Of a stretch of DNA of 64,000 bases, positions 34,003 through 42,701 are shown piece after piece. How positions within the stretch are numbered: the stretch's first letter is position 1; the number at the start of each line of letters is the position of its first letter. The translations under genes were made by a program, and so were the position numbers. The notes under the pieces are model-generated. The model did not search any database. It worked only from the letters and a program-made list of their open reading frames with translations, and was not told the origin of the DNA. Source of the DNA: JANMCE01 sp963791625 (lineage in GTDB: Bacteria > Actinomycetota > Acidimicrobiia > Acidimicrobiales > Ilumatobacteraceae); contig CAWBTA010000006.1 in NCBI GenBank assembly GCA_963791625.1, positions 62,001 through 126,000 on the forward strand, given 5' to 3'.

Positions 34003-35727
34003 GTGGCCAATCATCCCCTGATCATGTCGGCGTTCGCGCTGGCCCTGTTGTTGCCGGCGATGTTTCGTCGGCATCTGCGCCGTCAATCACCAGACACCTA
34101 TTTGCCGCAAAAGGCCCGGCGCGGCCGCATGGCCGTAGCCGGTCTCAGCGCACTGTTGGTGATCGGCGCAGTCGGTAGTGCGTCGTTCGCCAGCAATGGC
34201 GATGCCAACGGTGCCGACACCTCGATTGGTTCCGAGCAGGTCTTGCCGTCCGACACGAAGCCCGAAGACGCCGTGCCCACGTTGGCTGCCGCCATCGCCA
34301 AGGACCGCACCAGCATCAACATGACGTGGCTCATCGTCGGCGGCATCCTGGTGCTGTTCATGCAGGCCGGATTCGCGCTGGTCGAGACCGGTTTCACCCG
34401 GGCGAAAAACGCGGCCCACACGATGATGATGAACCTCGTGATCTTCGCGCTTGGTGTGGTCGGGTGGTTCGTGTGCGGCTATGCGCTGATGTTCGGAGCG
34501 ACCGACCAATCGGCCATCTTGGGTCTCACCAAACTTGGTGACCCGGTGTCGATCGGCGGATGGAACGTCATCGCCAAGTCCGGCTTCTTTCTGACCGGCC
34601 GTGCCTACGACGTCGCCATTCTCGGCTTCTTCTTCTTCCAACTCGTCTTCATGGACGCAACCGCAACGATCCCCACCGGCGCCATGGCCGAGCGTTGGAA
34701 GTTCAGCGCATTCTGCGTGTGGGGCATCTTTGCCTCGGCCATCCTGTACCCGATCTTCGGCAACTGGGTGTGGGGTGGTGGCTTCCTCAGCCAACTCGGC
34801 TCGCAGGGTCCGAAATGGGGTCACGGTGCTGTCGACTTCGCCGGCTCGGGCGTGGTGCACGCCATGGGCGGAGTCGCTGCGTTCTGGGGTGCCAAAATCC
34901 TCGGCCCCCGCATTGGCAAGTTCGACAAGAACGGCAAGGCTCGCGCCATTCCTGGTCACCACCTGCCCATGGCGTTCCTCGGCACCTTCGTGTTGCTCGT
35001 TGGCTGGATGGGCTTCAACGGCGCGTCAACGTTCGGGGCGATGGATCTGCGCTTCACCATCGTGATCGTCAACACCATTCTTGCCTCGGCGTTCGGGTGT
35101 CTGTCGTGCATGTTCCTTATGTGGAAGAAGTTCGGTAAGCCCGACCCGTCCATGACTTGTAACGGTCTGCTCGCCGGGCTCGTGTCCATCACGGCTCCCT
35201 GTGGATTCGTGTCGCCGTGGGCTGCTGCGGTTATCGGAACCACCGCCGGTGTGATCGTGGTGTACGTGGTGCTCATTGTTGAAAACCGGTTCAAGGTCGA
35301 CGACCCGGTCGGTGCCGTTGCCGTTCACGGTGCCAACGGCCTGTGGGGCGTAATGGCGGTTGGCCTCTTCGCCGACGGTCGCTACGGCGATGGTCTCAAC
35401 GGTGTAACGGGCAAGGGCGTGAAGGGTCTGTTCTACGGCGATGCCGGCCAGCTGTTCGCCCAGATCACCTACGCCGTCGTGCTCGTGGTGTTCTGCAGCC
35501 TTATGACCATTGCCTTCTTCAAGATCCTCGACAAGACCATCGGTATGCGGGTTGATCCAGCGGACGAGGTCGGTGGCCTTGACCTGCCCGAAACCGGTGC
35601 CATGTCGTATCCCGACTTCCTCGAAGCGCAGGGTGATGTCTTCGTTCCGAGCAACGACAGCCTCGTTTCGGTTGGCGGATCATCCAACGGTATCGCCGCC
35701 AAGCTGCGTTCGGAGGTCGGCGCATGA
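34003..35727 (+). CDS. amt: Ammonium transporter Amt with long N-terminal extension
   Basis: Polytopic ammonium channel. The Amt core starts near TSINMTWLIVGGILVLFMQA with GFALVETGFTRAKNAAHTMM, FFFFQLVFMDATATIPTGAM, the GSGVVHAMGG motif, FNGAS and AVHGANGLWGVMAVGLFADG. The conserved pore His pair is present (VVHAMGG and AVHGANG). An extra N-terminal hydrophobic segment (LIMSAFALALLLPAMF) and a second (MAVAGLSALLVIGAVGSASF) precede the core. The start is uncertain: GTG 34003 is chosen, GTG 33979 and GTG 33928 are in frame. Its stop overlaps glnK as ATGA. Confidence 0.92.
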   Translation: MANHPLIMSAFALALLLPAMFRRHLRRQSPDTYLPQKARRGRMAVAGLSALLVIGAVGSASFASNGDANGADTSIGSEQVLPSDTKPEDAVPTLAAAIAKDRTSINMTWLIVGGILVLFMQAGFALVETGFTRAKNAAHTMMMNLVIFALGVVGWFVCGYALMFGATDQSAILGLTKLGDPVSIGGWNVIAKSGFFLTGRAYDVAILGFFFFQLVFMDATATIPTGAMAERWKFSAFCVWGIFASAILYPIFGNWVWGGGFLSQLGSQGPKWGHGAVDFAGSGVVHAMGGVAAFWGAKILGPRIGKFDKNGKARAIPGHHLPMAFLGTFVLLVGWMGFNGASTFGAMDLRFTIVIVNTILASAFGCLSCMFLMWKKFGKPDPSMTCNGLLAGLVSITAPCGFVSPWAAAVIGTTAGVIVVYVVLIVENRFKVDDPVGAVAVHGANGLWGVMAVGLFADGRYGDGLNGVTGKGVKGLFYGDAGQLFAQITYAVVLVVFCSLMTIAFFKILDKTIGMRVDPADEVGGLDLPETGAMSYPDFLEAQGDVFVPSNDSLVSVGGSSNGIAAKLRSEVGA

Positions 35728-36047
35728 AGCGGGTACAGGCAGTCATCCGCCCCGAGCGACTCGACGCAGTGCAGCATCGTTTGGCCGAAGCCGGTTTTGT
35801 CGGCGTGATGGTCTACGACGTACGCGGCCATGGCTCAGACGATCAAGCCACCGCCGGCGAATATCGCGGTGTTGCTTTCTCGATGAGCGTAAAGCACAAG
35901 CTGCTCGTCGACGTGCTGCTCGAAGACGACGAAGTGGCCGCTGCTGTTGCCGCCATTCAGTCCGGTGGCGCATCGGGCAAGCCCGGTGACGGTCTCATCT
36001 TCGTGGCCGATGTCGCCGGTATCTACCCGGTAGACCCTCGCAGTTAA
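35724..36047 (+). CDS. glnK: PII-family nitrogen regulatory protein GlnK
   Basis: 107-residue PII protein that gates Amt. N-terminal MKRVQAVIRPERLDAVQHRL. The T-loop is recognisable from its Tyr (GEYRG, the modified Tyr51 position), although the loop entry GHGSDDQATA differs from the usual GRQKGHTE. C-terminal SGKPGDGLIFVADV corresponds to the TGKxGDGKIFV signature. Coupled to amt by an ATGA overlap. Ligand-binding basic residues around KHK are retained. Confidence 0.92.
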   Translation: MKRVQAVIRPERLDAVQHRLAEAGFVGVMVYDVRGHGSDDQATAGEYRGVAFSMSVKHKLLVDVLLEDDEVAAAVAAIQSGGASGKPGDGLIFVADVAGIYPVDPRS

Positions 36048-36055
36048 TGATGCGG

Positions 36056-37378
36056 TCAGGCCGGCGCCCTTGCGGCGTCGGCCCAGGCCTCTCCAAGGGT
36101 GGGGTGAGGGTGCACGGTCATCGCCAGGTCAGTGGCCGTCGCACCCATCTCGATGGCGAGGGCGATCTCGGCGGCGAGCTCGCTCGCTCCTAGCGATGCG
36201 ATGTGGCCTCCGATGATTGCGCCCGTCTCGTCGGTCACCAACTCAGCCGAACCGAGAGGTGCGCCGCCGGCGAGTGCCCGTCCGTTCGAACGCATGGGCA
36301 CCCGCCGTGATCGAGCGGCTATCCCGACGGCCTTGGCCGACTCCACCGTGTGACCAACCGATGCGATCTCTGGATCGCTGAAGACGACGGCGGGTATAGC
36401 CAGCGGTTGGAACGCAGCCTTCACGCCCAGGATAGTTGCAGCTGCAACTTCAGCCTCGGCTGTGGCCTTGTGGGCCAATGCCGGTCCGGCAGTGACATCT
36501 CCGATTGCCAGGATGTGCGGATTGCTGGTGCGTCTGGCCAAGTTCACGGCGATGAGTCCGGATGGTTCAACGGCCACCTGGGCATGCTCCAACCCGAGAT
36601 CGGCAGTGTTCGGCCGACGCCCAACCGCGACCACAGTGACATCTCCCTCAGGGGATGCGAGCGTGGTGTTGAGCCGCACGTCAACCCCGAGTTCGGTGAG
36701 TCGCGTCCGCACCACCCGTGCCAGGTTGGCGGGCATGCCGGGCAAGATCTCGCCGGTGGCTTCCACGATGGTGACCACGGTACCGAGCTTGGCAAACGCC
36801 GTCCCCAATTCGATGCCGATGTATCCGCCGCCGACCACGGTCATGGTGGCCGGCAGATCCTTCAGCGCCAGCGCGCCGGTGGAGTCCAACACCCGCACCC
36901 CGTCGAAGGGCATGGAGGCCAACTCGATCGGTCGGGACCCGGTGGCAACGATGAGATGTTCGAACTCAACATGCTCCACGCCGTCGGCAGTTTCGATGGC
37001 CACCCGTCGCACATTCGAAAGGCGGGCCGAGCCGTGCACCACGCGCACCTTGGCCCGCGCCAACATGCCCGATACCCCGTCGGTCAACTGCGTCACCACG
37101 CCGTCGATCGCCGCACGGGTGACAGCCAGATCAACCGCAACCGAGGTGGTGATGCCCCACGCAGACCCGCCCCGAGCCTCGTGCGCGATCGTCCCCGCGT
37201 GGATGAGCGCCTTCGACGGAATGCAGCCGACGTTGAGGCACACGCCGCCGATGAAGTCCCGCTCGACGAGCACGACATCCTTGCCCCCTGCCGCGCACCG
37301 CAGCGCCGCGGTGTAGCCGCCGGGCCCGCCGCCGATGACTACCACGTCGGCCGCCGTGGCCACCTCACCGACGACCAT
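36056..37378 (-). CDS. lpdA: Dihydrolipoamide dehydrogenase (E3)
   Basis: 440-residue flavoprotein that reoxidises the lipoyl arm of the E2 subunit. FAD-binding VVVIGGGPGGYTAALRCA at the N-terminus, redox-active Cys47 and Cys52 in CLNVGCIPSKAL, NAD-binding GGGYIGIELGTAFAKLGT, and the C-terminal His-Glu dyad in HPHPTLGEAW. Last gene of the 2-oxoacid dehydrogenase operon; it ends 8 bases from the convergent glnK, and starts directly after the E2 stop. Confidence 0.94.
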   Translation of the reverse strand: MVVGEVATAADVVVIGGGPGGYTAALRCAAGGKDVVLVERDFIGGVCLNVGCIPSKALIHAGTIAHEARGGSAWGITTSVAVDLAVTRAAIDGVVTQLTDGVSGMLARAKVRVVHGSARLSNVRRVAIETADGVEHVEFEHLIVATGSRPIELASMPFDGVRVLDSTGALALKDLPATMTVVGGGYIGIELGTAFAKLGTVVTIVEATGEILPGMPANLARVVRTRLTELGVDVRLNTTLASPEGDVTVVAVGRRPNTADLGLEHAQVAVEPSGLIAVNLARRTSNPHILAIGDVTAGPALAHKATAEAEVAAATILGVKAAFQPLAIPAVVFSDPEIASVGHTVESAKAVGIAARSRRVPMRSNGRALAGGAPLGSAELVTDETGAIIGGHIASLGASELAAEIALAIEMGATATDLAMTVHPHPTLGEAWADAARAPA

Positions 37379-38647
37379 TCAGTCCTCCAACAACATGCGG
37401 ACCGGGTCGCTCAGCAAGCCGGCCACGAACATGAGGAAGCTGCCGAGCACGTCACCATCCACCAGCCGATGATCAGCCGAAACCACCAGTGGCAGCGTGG
37501 GCCGGGCGAGCACCTGACCGTCAACCACGAACGGACGCGCCTTGATCGCTCCCAGGCCGAGGATGCCCGCCTCTGGCGGGCGGATGATGGGTGACCCCCA
37601 CGTGCCGCCGAAGCTGCCGTAATTGGTGATGGTGAACGTGCCGTCACGAAGCTCGGTCGGCTTCAAGGTGCGCTGCCGGGCCGCAGTGGTGAGCCGCTCG
37701 ATCTCAGCCGCAATGGACCGCAACGAACGATGATCAGCGTCGGCGAGCACGGGCACCACCAAACCACCGTCGGTAGCGACCGCCAGCCCAATATTCACCT
37801 GCTGATGCAGCGTCATGGTCCCGGCCGTCATATCGATGGACGCGTTCATGGTGGGGAAGCGATGTAACGCAAGAGCTGCGGCCTTCACTGCGAAGGCCAG
37901 CGCCGTCAGTTTCGGACCGTTGGGCATCGCCGTTCGCAGCCGATCGCGAGCCGCCAGCAGTTCGGTGGCATCCATCTCGTCCATCGAAGAAATGTGCGGC
38001 ACGTTTGACCAACTCTGCGCCATCACCTCGGCCGTGCGCTTCCGCAATCCGCGCAGCGCCTGGGTTCCGTACACGGTTGACCCTCCAACCTCGGCCGGTT
38101 CACCCTCCAACCTCCGGCTTACAGCAGCAATCGGCGTTGAGTTGGCCGAGGTTGGGGGGTAAAGAGGGCCGGGTTGGGGGGTGGAGGTGGACGCGGACCG
38201 CACATCGTCCACCGTGACCCGGCCTTCAGGGCCGGTGGGCGTTACCGAGGCGATGTCAACATCAAGTTCTACGGCGAGTTTGCGGGTGGCGGGGGACGCC
38301 TTCACCCGCCCGATGGCCTTTGGAGCAGATGCAGGTGGCGGCAACTCGCCCGCAAGTGCCGAGACGGCGGCCAGCGATTCGGCTTTCGGCGACGCGCCGA
38401 CATCTGCGGTGGCCGATTCGATCTCGACCAGCAGGGACCCGACTTTCACTAGGTCGCCGGGCGCGCCGTGCAACGCCACGACACGTCCCGCGACGGGGGA
38501 GGGAAGGTCGACCACGCTCTTGTCGGTCTCCACCGAAACTAGCGGTTGGTAGGACTCCACCGTGTCACCAACAGCTACCAACCACGCCACAATCTCACCC
38601 TCTTCGAGCCCTTCACCGACATCGGTGAAGCGGAAGCCGTACGTCAT
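37379..38647 (-). CDS. 2-oxoacid dehydrogenase E2 dihydrolipoamide acyltransferase, with in-frame palindromic repeat
   Basis: 422 residues. N-terminal lipoyl domain with Lys43 in VETDKSVVDLPSP. An E3/E1-binding domain covers about residues 110-150 (ASPATRKLAVELDVDIASVT, GRVTVDDV). The catalytic domain from about 190 (RGLRKRTAEVMAQSWSNVPH) ends with the active-site motif ADHRLVDGD near residue 395. Between the last two domains, residues about 156-190 (GPLYPPTSANSTPI, SRRLEGEPAEVGG) are encoded by palindromic repeat copy 3, which leaves the frame open. E2 acyltransferase linkers tolerate length change, which may explain survival of the insertion. Branched-chain or pyruvate specificity is not resolved. 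Start overlaps E1beta by ATGA. Confidence 0.92.
   Translation of the reverse strand: MTYGFRFTDVGEGLEEGEIVAWLVAVGDTVESYQPLVSVETDKSVVDLPSPVAGRVVALHGAPGDLVKVGSLLVEIESATADVGASPKAESLAAVSALAGELPPPASAPKAIGRVKASPATRKLAVELDVDIASVTPTGPEGRVTVDDVRSASTSTPQPGPLYPPTSANSTPIAAVSRRLEGEPAEVGGSTVYGTQALRGLRKRTAEVMAQSWSNVPHISSMDEMDATELLAARDRLRTAMPNGPKLTALAFAVKAAALALHRFPTMNASIDMTAGTMTLHQQVNIGLAVATDGGLVVPVLADADHRSLRSIAAEIERLTTAARQRTLKPTELRDGTFTITNYGSFGGTWGSPIIRPPEAGILGLGAIKARPFVVDGQVLARPTLPLVVSADHRLVDGDVLGSFLMFVAGLLSDPVRMLLED
38080..38181 (-). repeat. Palindromic repeat copy 3, inside the E2 gene
   Basis: Read on the minus strand, the right arm GGTTGGAGGGTGAACCGGCC and GAGGTTGGAGGG matches the right arms of copies 1 and 2. 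The left arm carries ACCCCCCAAC twice instead of ACCCTCCAAC. The length is about 100 bases, a multiple that keeps the E2 frame open. The middle segment differs from the other copies. Confidence 0.75.
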
Positions 38648-39630
38648 GGCTGAGCATCCAGTGTGCGACGAAGGGTACGAGCGACACGATCGACATCAGG
38701 TACGAAACCGTCTTCCAGAAGACCGGTCGGGAACGGTGTGTCGTAGCCCGTTACGCGGGCAATGGGCGCCTCGAGGGAATAGAAGCACTCTTCCTGAATG
38801 GTGGCGATCACTTCGGCCGCAAAGCTGGATGTGAGTGGCGCCTCGTCCACGACGACGGCCCGACCACACTGATCGACGATGGCCGCAATCGCAGCCACGT
38901 CGAGCGGCACCAGGCACCTCAGGTCGAGCACCGCAATCGTGGCACCCGTCTCGGCGGCTACGAGTGCAGCGGCCTTACGGGCGACTTCTACTTGGGCCGA
39001 CCAGGTGATGATGACCACGTCGTTGCCGGGGACCACCAGGTTGGCCACGCCGAGCGGCACGACGTGGTCGCCGTCGGGCACGTCGCCTTTGATCATGCGG
39101 TAGCCACGCAGTGGCTCGAGAAAGATCACGGGATCGGGGTCCCGAATCGAGGACGCCAACAGTCCGCGAGCGTCAGCTGCCGAGGCCGGACAGACGATCT
39201 TCAATCCGGGCACATTGGCCAACTGCGCCACGATGCTTTCCTGGTGCAGCTCGGGAGCGCGCACACCACCACCGAAGGGCATGCGGATGGTGATGGGCAT
39301 GCCGTGTCGACCCTGGCTGCGTTGACGTAACCGGGCCACCTGCCCGGCGATCTGATGCCAGGCTTGCCACGCAAACGGGGAGAACTGAATTTCGGGAACC
39401 GGGATCATGCCTGCTGCCGCCAGGCCGACCGACGTGCCAACGATGACCGCCTCGGCAAGTGGGGTGTCGACGACACGATGAGCACCGAACTCGGCCTGCA
39501 AGCCATCGGTGGCACGGAAGACGCCACCGTTGAGACCGATGTCCTGACCGAGCATGATCATGCGTTCTTCACGGGCCATCTCGTTGTGCAACGTGGTGCG
39601 GATGGCTTCCACCATCGTCATGATGGTCAC
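38644..39630 (-). CDS. 2-oxoacid dehydrogenase E1 component, beta subunit
   Basis: 328 residues, full length. Transketolase central domain: IRTTLHNEMAREERMIMLGQ, DTPLAEAVIVGTSVGLAAAG, PEIQFSPFAWQAWHQIAGQ, RMPFGGGVRAPELHQES and the C-terminal AVVDEAPLTSSFAAEVIATI. It combines with E1alpha to form the thiamine-diphosphate-dependent decarboxylase. Start overlaps the E1alpha stop as ATGA, and its own stop overlaps E2. Confidence 0.94.
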   Translation of the reverse strand: MTIMTMVEAIRTTLHNEMAREERMIMLGQDIGLNGGVFRATDGLQAEFGAHRVVDTPLAEAVIVGTSVGLAAAGMIPVPEIQFSPFAWQAWHQIAGQVARLRQRSQGRHGMPITIRMPFGGGVRAPELHQESIVAQLANVPGLKIVCPASAADARGLLASSIRDPDPVIFLEPLRGYRMIKGDVPDGDHVVPLGVANLVVPGNDVVIITWSAQVEVARKAAALVAAETGATIAVLDLRCLVPLDVAAIAAIVDQCGRAVVVDEAPLTSSFAAEVIATIQEECFYSLEAPIARVTGYDTPFPTGLLEDGFVPDVDRVARTLRRTLDAQP

Positions 39631-40652
39631 TGCTTGCGTCCTTCGTTGAAGGCGTGTCGTTGGTCGAGCAGGCGCTGTGGTGGGTTGGCGAACACGTGGT
39701 TGAAGAAGGCGTCGGGCATCGGATTATTGGTCTCGGCCGCAGCGAAGAGCCGGTCGAACGTTTCGTCCGCCCGTCGAAGCGCCTCGGTTGAGTCGGCCTC
39801 GCTCCACAATCCTGCATCCGTCAATCGAGCGGTAAAACGGGGAATCGGGTCGCGCTCGGCCCACTCACGCGCCTGATCCTCCGGCACGTACCGGGACGGA
39901 TCATCGGCAGTCGTGTGGTAGCCCATGCGGAACGTGAAGGCCTCGATCAATGTTGGACCGTCACCGGCCATCGCCCGCGTGCGGGCCTCGGCCACCACGT
40001 CGTGTACGGCGATGACATCGTTGCCGTCGACGCGGATGCCGGGTATGCCGAAGGCCTTGGCCTTGTCGGCAAAGGTTGTGGCCGCGGTCTGTTTGGAGGT
40101 GGGCGTAGAGATGGCCCACTGGTTGTTCACCAGCATCATGATGAGCGGCGCCTTCAAGACGCCGGCGAAATTTCCGGCCTCGTAGAAGTCACCCTCGGAT
40201 GACGAGCCGTCACCGAAAAAGACCGCTACTACGCCCTGCTCCTTGCGCAACTGCATGCCCCACGCCAGACCAAGTGCCTGCGGGATTTGCGCGGCCAACG
40301 AGATCTGCGCCGGGAACACGCGGACGTGCTCTGGGTACGAGCTGCCTTCGGGATGGCCTCGGTTGTAGAGGCAATGCGTTGCCAATACCTCTTCGCCGAA
40401 TCGGGCGAGTGCCACCTGCTCGCGGTATTGCGGCACGATCCAATCGGTCGTGGGGTCGAGTGCGTGAGCAGCACCGACCACCGTTGCCTCCTGGCCGGTG
40501 ATAGGGGCCGACGTTCCGGCGCGACCCTGGCGTTGCAACGCGAAAAATCGATCGGAGTTACGACGGGCCTGCACCATGTCGAACAGCATTTGGCGCAGGC
40601 GCTCGGGAGGCCACGACGACAGATCAACGGCACTGGATTCAACAACGGTCAT
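39627..40652 (-). CDS. 2-oxoacid dehydrogenase E1 component, alpha subunit
   Basis: 341 residues from the ATG at 40652, which has GAGGTG 7 bases upstream; an in-frame GTG at 40661 is less likely. Thiamine diphosphate motif GDGSSSEGDFYEAGNFAGVL with the closing NN (LVNNQWAIS). The phosphorylation-loop region YHTTADDPSRY is typical of branched-chain/pyruvate E1alpha from Gram-positive bacteria. First gene of the operon E1alpha-E1beta-E2-E3, diverging from the ilvB leader region with about 100 bases between. Confidence 0.92.
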   Translation of the reverse strand: MTVVESSAVDLSSWPPERLRQMLFDMVQARRNSDRFFALQRQGRAGTSAPITGQEATVVGAAHALDPTTDWIVPQYREQVALARFGEEVLATHCLYNRGHPEGSSYPEHVRVFPAQISLAAQIPQALGLAWGMQLRKEQGVVAVFFGDGSSSEGDFYEAGNFAGVLKAPLIMMLVNNQWAISTPTSKQTAATTFADKAKAFGIPGIRVDGNDVIAVHDVVAEARTRAMAGDGPTLIEAFTFRMGYHTTADDPSRYVPEDQAREWAERDPIPRFTARLTDAGLWSEADSTEALRRADETFDRLFAAAETNNPMPDAFFNHVFANPPQRLLDQRHAFNEGRKQ

Positions 40653-40727
40653 ATTGATCACCTCGGTGCCGGTTTAGCACTTTCAGGACGTGCGTGTGGC
40701 TCCCTACGATGGCGTCGCTCGACTCAG

Positions 40728-40758
40728 TTGCACACATTTCCGCCGAGTCCGCTAAGCT
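40728..40758 (+). promoter_or_regulatory. ilvB promoter (leaderless leader-peptide start)
   Basis: TTGCAC at 40728-40733 and TAAGCT at 40753-40758 fit -35/-10 hexamers with a slightly long spacer of 19. Transcription would begin about 8 bases downstream, at or next to the GTG of the leader peptide at 40767, so the leader would be translated from a leaderless mRNA. That arrangement is known for other actinobacterial ilvB leaders. Confidence 0.5.
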
Positions 40759-40766
40759 CGTACCCC

Positions 40767-40805
40767 GTGTCCACACAGCACATCAGCATTCTCGTAGTTC
40801 CCTAG
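40767..40805 (+). CDS. ilvBNC leader peptide
   Basis: The 12-codon frame MSTQHISILVVP starts with GTG and ends TAG. It contains Ile, Ile, Leu, Val, Val within six codons, the regulatory amino acids of this operon. No Shine-Dalgarno lies upstream, consistent with leaderless translation. Ribosome stalling at these codons when branched-chain amino acids are scarce would change pairing of the two hairpins that follow. Confidence 0.75.
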   Translation: MSTQHISILVVP

Positions 40806-40867
40806 GCGCACCGGCTTCCAGCCGAGTGCGCCGTTCCGACCTCCCCTACCGGGAGGTCGCTTCGTTT
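40805..40867 (+). terminator. ilvB attenuator: pause hairpin and intrinsic terminator
   Basis: First hairpin: GGCGCAC..GTGCGCC with inner CGGCT/AGCCG, at about 40805-40832. Second hairpin: CGACCTCCC paired with GGGAGGTCG around loop CTACC (about 40837-40860), followed by CTTCGTTTTT. The second is a good Rho-independent terminator placed 45 bases before the ilvB start. With the leader peptide this forms a classical transcription attenuator. Confidence 0.75.
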
Positions 40868-40912
40868 TTCGCCCCAAAACCAAACCACCAGTACCGACGC
40901 AAGGAGCCACTC

Positions 40913-42658
40913 ATGGCGAGTGAACGCATCACCGGAGCCCAAGCCCTCATCCGAAGTTTGGAGCTTGAGAACGTAGAGGTCATCTTCGGTCTTCCCGGCG
41001 GATGCATTCTCCCGGCGTACGACCCGTTGCTCGAGTCGTCCATTCGTCACATCCTGGTCCGTCATGAGCAGGGTGCAGGCCACATGGCCGAGGGCTATGC
41101 CCACGTGTCGGGTCGCCCTGGTGTGGCAATGGTGACGAGCGGTCCGGCGGCCACCAACATGGTGACGCCGCTGTGCGATGCCTACATGGATTCCATTCCG
41201 ATGGTGTGCATCACGGGCCAGGTGTCCACCACCGCTATCGGTACCGACGCCTTCCAGGAGTGCGACACCGTTGGCATCACGCGCTCGGTCACCAAGCACA
41301 ACGAACTGCTCATGTCGGCCGATGACATCCCGCGGGCCGTGCGTGAGGCATTCCACATCGCCACCACAGGTCGACCCGGCCCGGTGCTGCTCGACGTGCC
41401 GAAGGACGTGCTGCAGAACACCATGGAGTGGTACTGGCCAGAGACGCTCGACCTGCCCGGCTACCAGCCTGTCATGCACGGTGACCCGGCCATGATCCGC
41501 AAGGCCGCCGAACTCATCATGGCCAGCGAGCGGCCCATCCTCTACATCGGCGGCGGTGTGCTCAAGGCCCGCGCCGCGGAGGCCGTCCGCGAGTTAGCCG
41601 AACTGATCGACGTGCACGTGGTCACCACGCTGATGGCCCGCGGTGCGTTCCCCGACAGCCATCCGCTGTGCCTCGGTATGCCCGGCATGCACGGTACCGC
41701 CACGGCCACCACATCGATGCAGAAGAGTGATCTGCTCATCAACCTCGGTGCCCGATTCGATGACCGCATCACCGGCAAGATCTCCGGCTTCGCTCCCGAG
41801 GCCAAGATCATCCACGTCGACATCGACCCGGCCGAGCAGGGCAAGGTTCGTCGCCCGGACGTGCCCATTGTTGGTGACTGCAAGCTCGTCATCGAAGAGC
41901 TGATCGTGGCGGTGCGCGAGCTGATGTCGAACGGGGTGAAGCAGGCCGACACCAGTGCGTGGAAGAGCCGCATTTCCGGTTGGCGTGAGCAGTTCCCGCT
42001 CATGTACGAGCCCCACGTTCCGGGCGCTGCGCTCAAGCCGCAGCAGTGCCTTGAAGCCATTCGTGACTCGGCCGATCCGGGCACCATCTTGGTGTCGGGC
42101 GTCGGTCAGCACCAGATGTGGTCAAGCCAGTTCTGGAAGTTCGAAGAGCCCTACACCTGGGTGAACTCCGGCGGCCTCGGTACCATGGGCTTCAGCATTC
42201 CGGCGGCCATGGGCGCCAAGGTTGCTCGCCCCGACAAGATGGTGTGGGCGATCGACGGCGACGGTTGCTTCCAGATGACCGCGCAGGAACTGGTCACAGC
42301 TTCCATTGACCGCATCAACATCAAGGTCGGCATCCTCAACAACTCCAACCTCGGCATGGTGCGCCAGTGGCAGAAGATGTTCTACGACGAGCGCTACAGC
42401 GAGACCTACCTTGGCGATACCGTGCCGAACTTCGTGAAGTGGGCAGAGGCCATGGGTTGCGTCGGCATTCGCGTCGACTCGCCGGAGGAAGTGCAGCCCG
42501 CCATCGACAAGGCGAACAGCATCAACGACCGCCCCGTCGTGGTGGACTTCCGCACCGACGCCGATGAGAACGTGTTCCCGATGGTGCCCGCGGGGTTCAG
42601 CAACGACGACCTCATGGTCCACCCGTCCCAAGAAGCCAACCGGTCGTTCCTTCGATGA
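40913..42658 (+). CDS. ilvB: Acetolactate synthase, large (catalytic) subunit
   Basis: About 581 residues from the ATG at 40913, which has AAGGAG 7 bases upstream. First common enzyme of branched-chain amino acid synthesis (FAD- and thiamine-dependent). N-terminal VEVIFGLPGGCILPAYD, the catalytic Glu in VRHEQGAGHMAEGYAHVSGR, FQECDTVGITRSVTKHNELL, and the thiamine diphosphate motif GDGCFQMTAQELVTASIDRI with NNSNLGMVRQWQ. The longer open frame to 40694 covers the leader and is not coding. First gene of ilvBNC. Confidence 0.95.
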   Translation: MASERITGAQALIRSLELENVEVIFGLPGGCILPAYDPLLESSIRHILVRHEQGAGHMAEGYAHVSGRPGVAMVTSGPAATNMVTPLCDAYMDSIPMVCITGQVSTTAIGTDAFQECDTVGITRSVTKHNELLMSADDIPRAVREAFHIATTGRPGPVLLDVPKDVLQNTMEWYWPETLDLPGYQPVMHGDPAMIRKAAELIMASERPILYIGGGVLKARAAEAVRELAELIDVHVVTTLMARGAFPDSHPLCLGMPGMHGTATATTSMQKSDLLINLGARFDDRITGKISGFAPEAKIIHVDIDPAEQGKVRRPDVPIVGDCKLVIEELIVAVRELMSNGVKQADTSAWKSRISGWREQFPLMYEPHVPGAALKPQQCLEAIRDSADPGTILVSGVGQHQMWSSQFWKFEEPYTWVNSGGLGTMGFSIPAAMGAKVARPDKMVWAIDGDGCFQMTAQELVTASIDRINIKVGILNNSNLGMVRQWQKMFYDERYSETYLGDTVPNFVKWAEAMGCVGIRVDSPEEVQPAIDKANSINDRPVVVDFRTDADENVFPMVPAGFSNDDLMVHPSQEANRSFLR

Positions 42659-42701
42659 CGAGTTCTTCCATACCAACTTCACCCACGAACGGAACCCGAG
42701 C

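Noticed and set aside
36350..37594. 414-codon plus-strand ORF
   Set aside because: Antisense of the E3 gene, which has complete FAD, NAD and redox-disulfide motifs.
40694..40912. N-terminal extension of IlvB from the upstream start
   Set aside because: This region holds the promoter, leader peptide and terminator hairpin. The ATG at 40913 has a good ribosome-binding site and the normal IlvB N-terminus.
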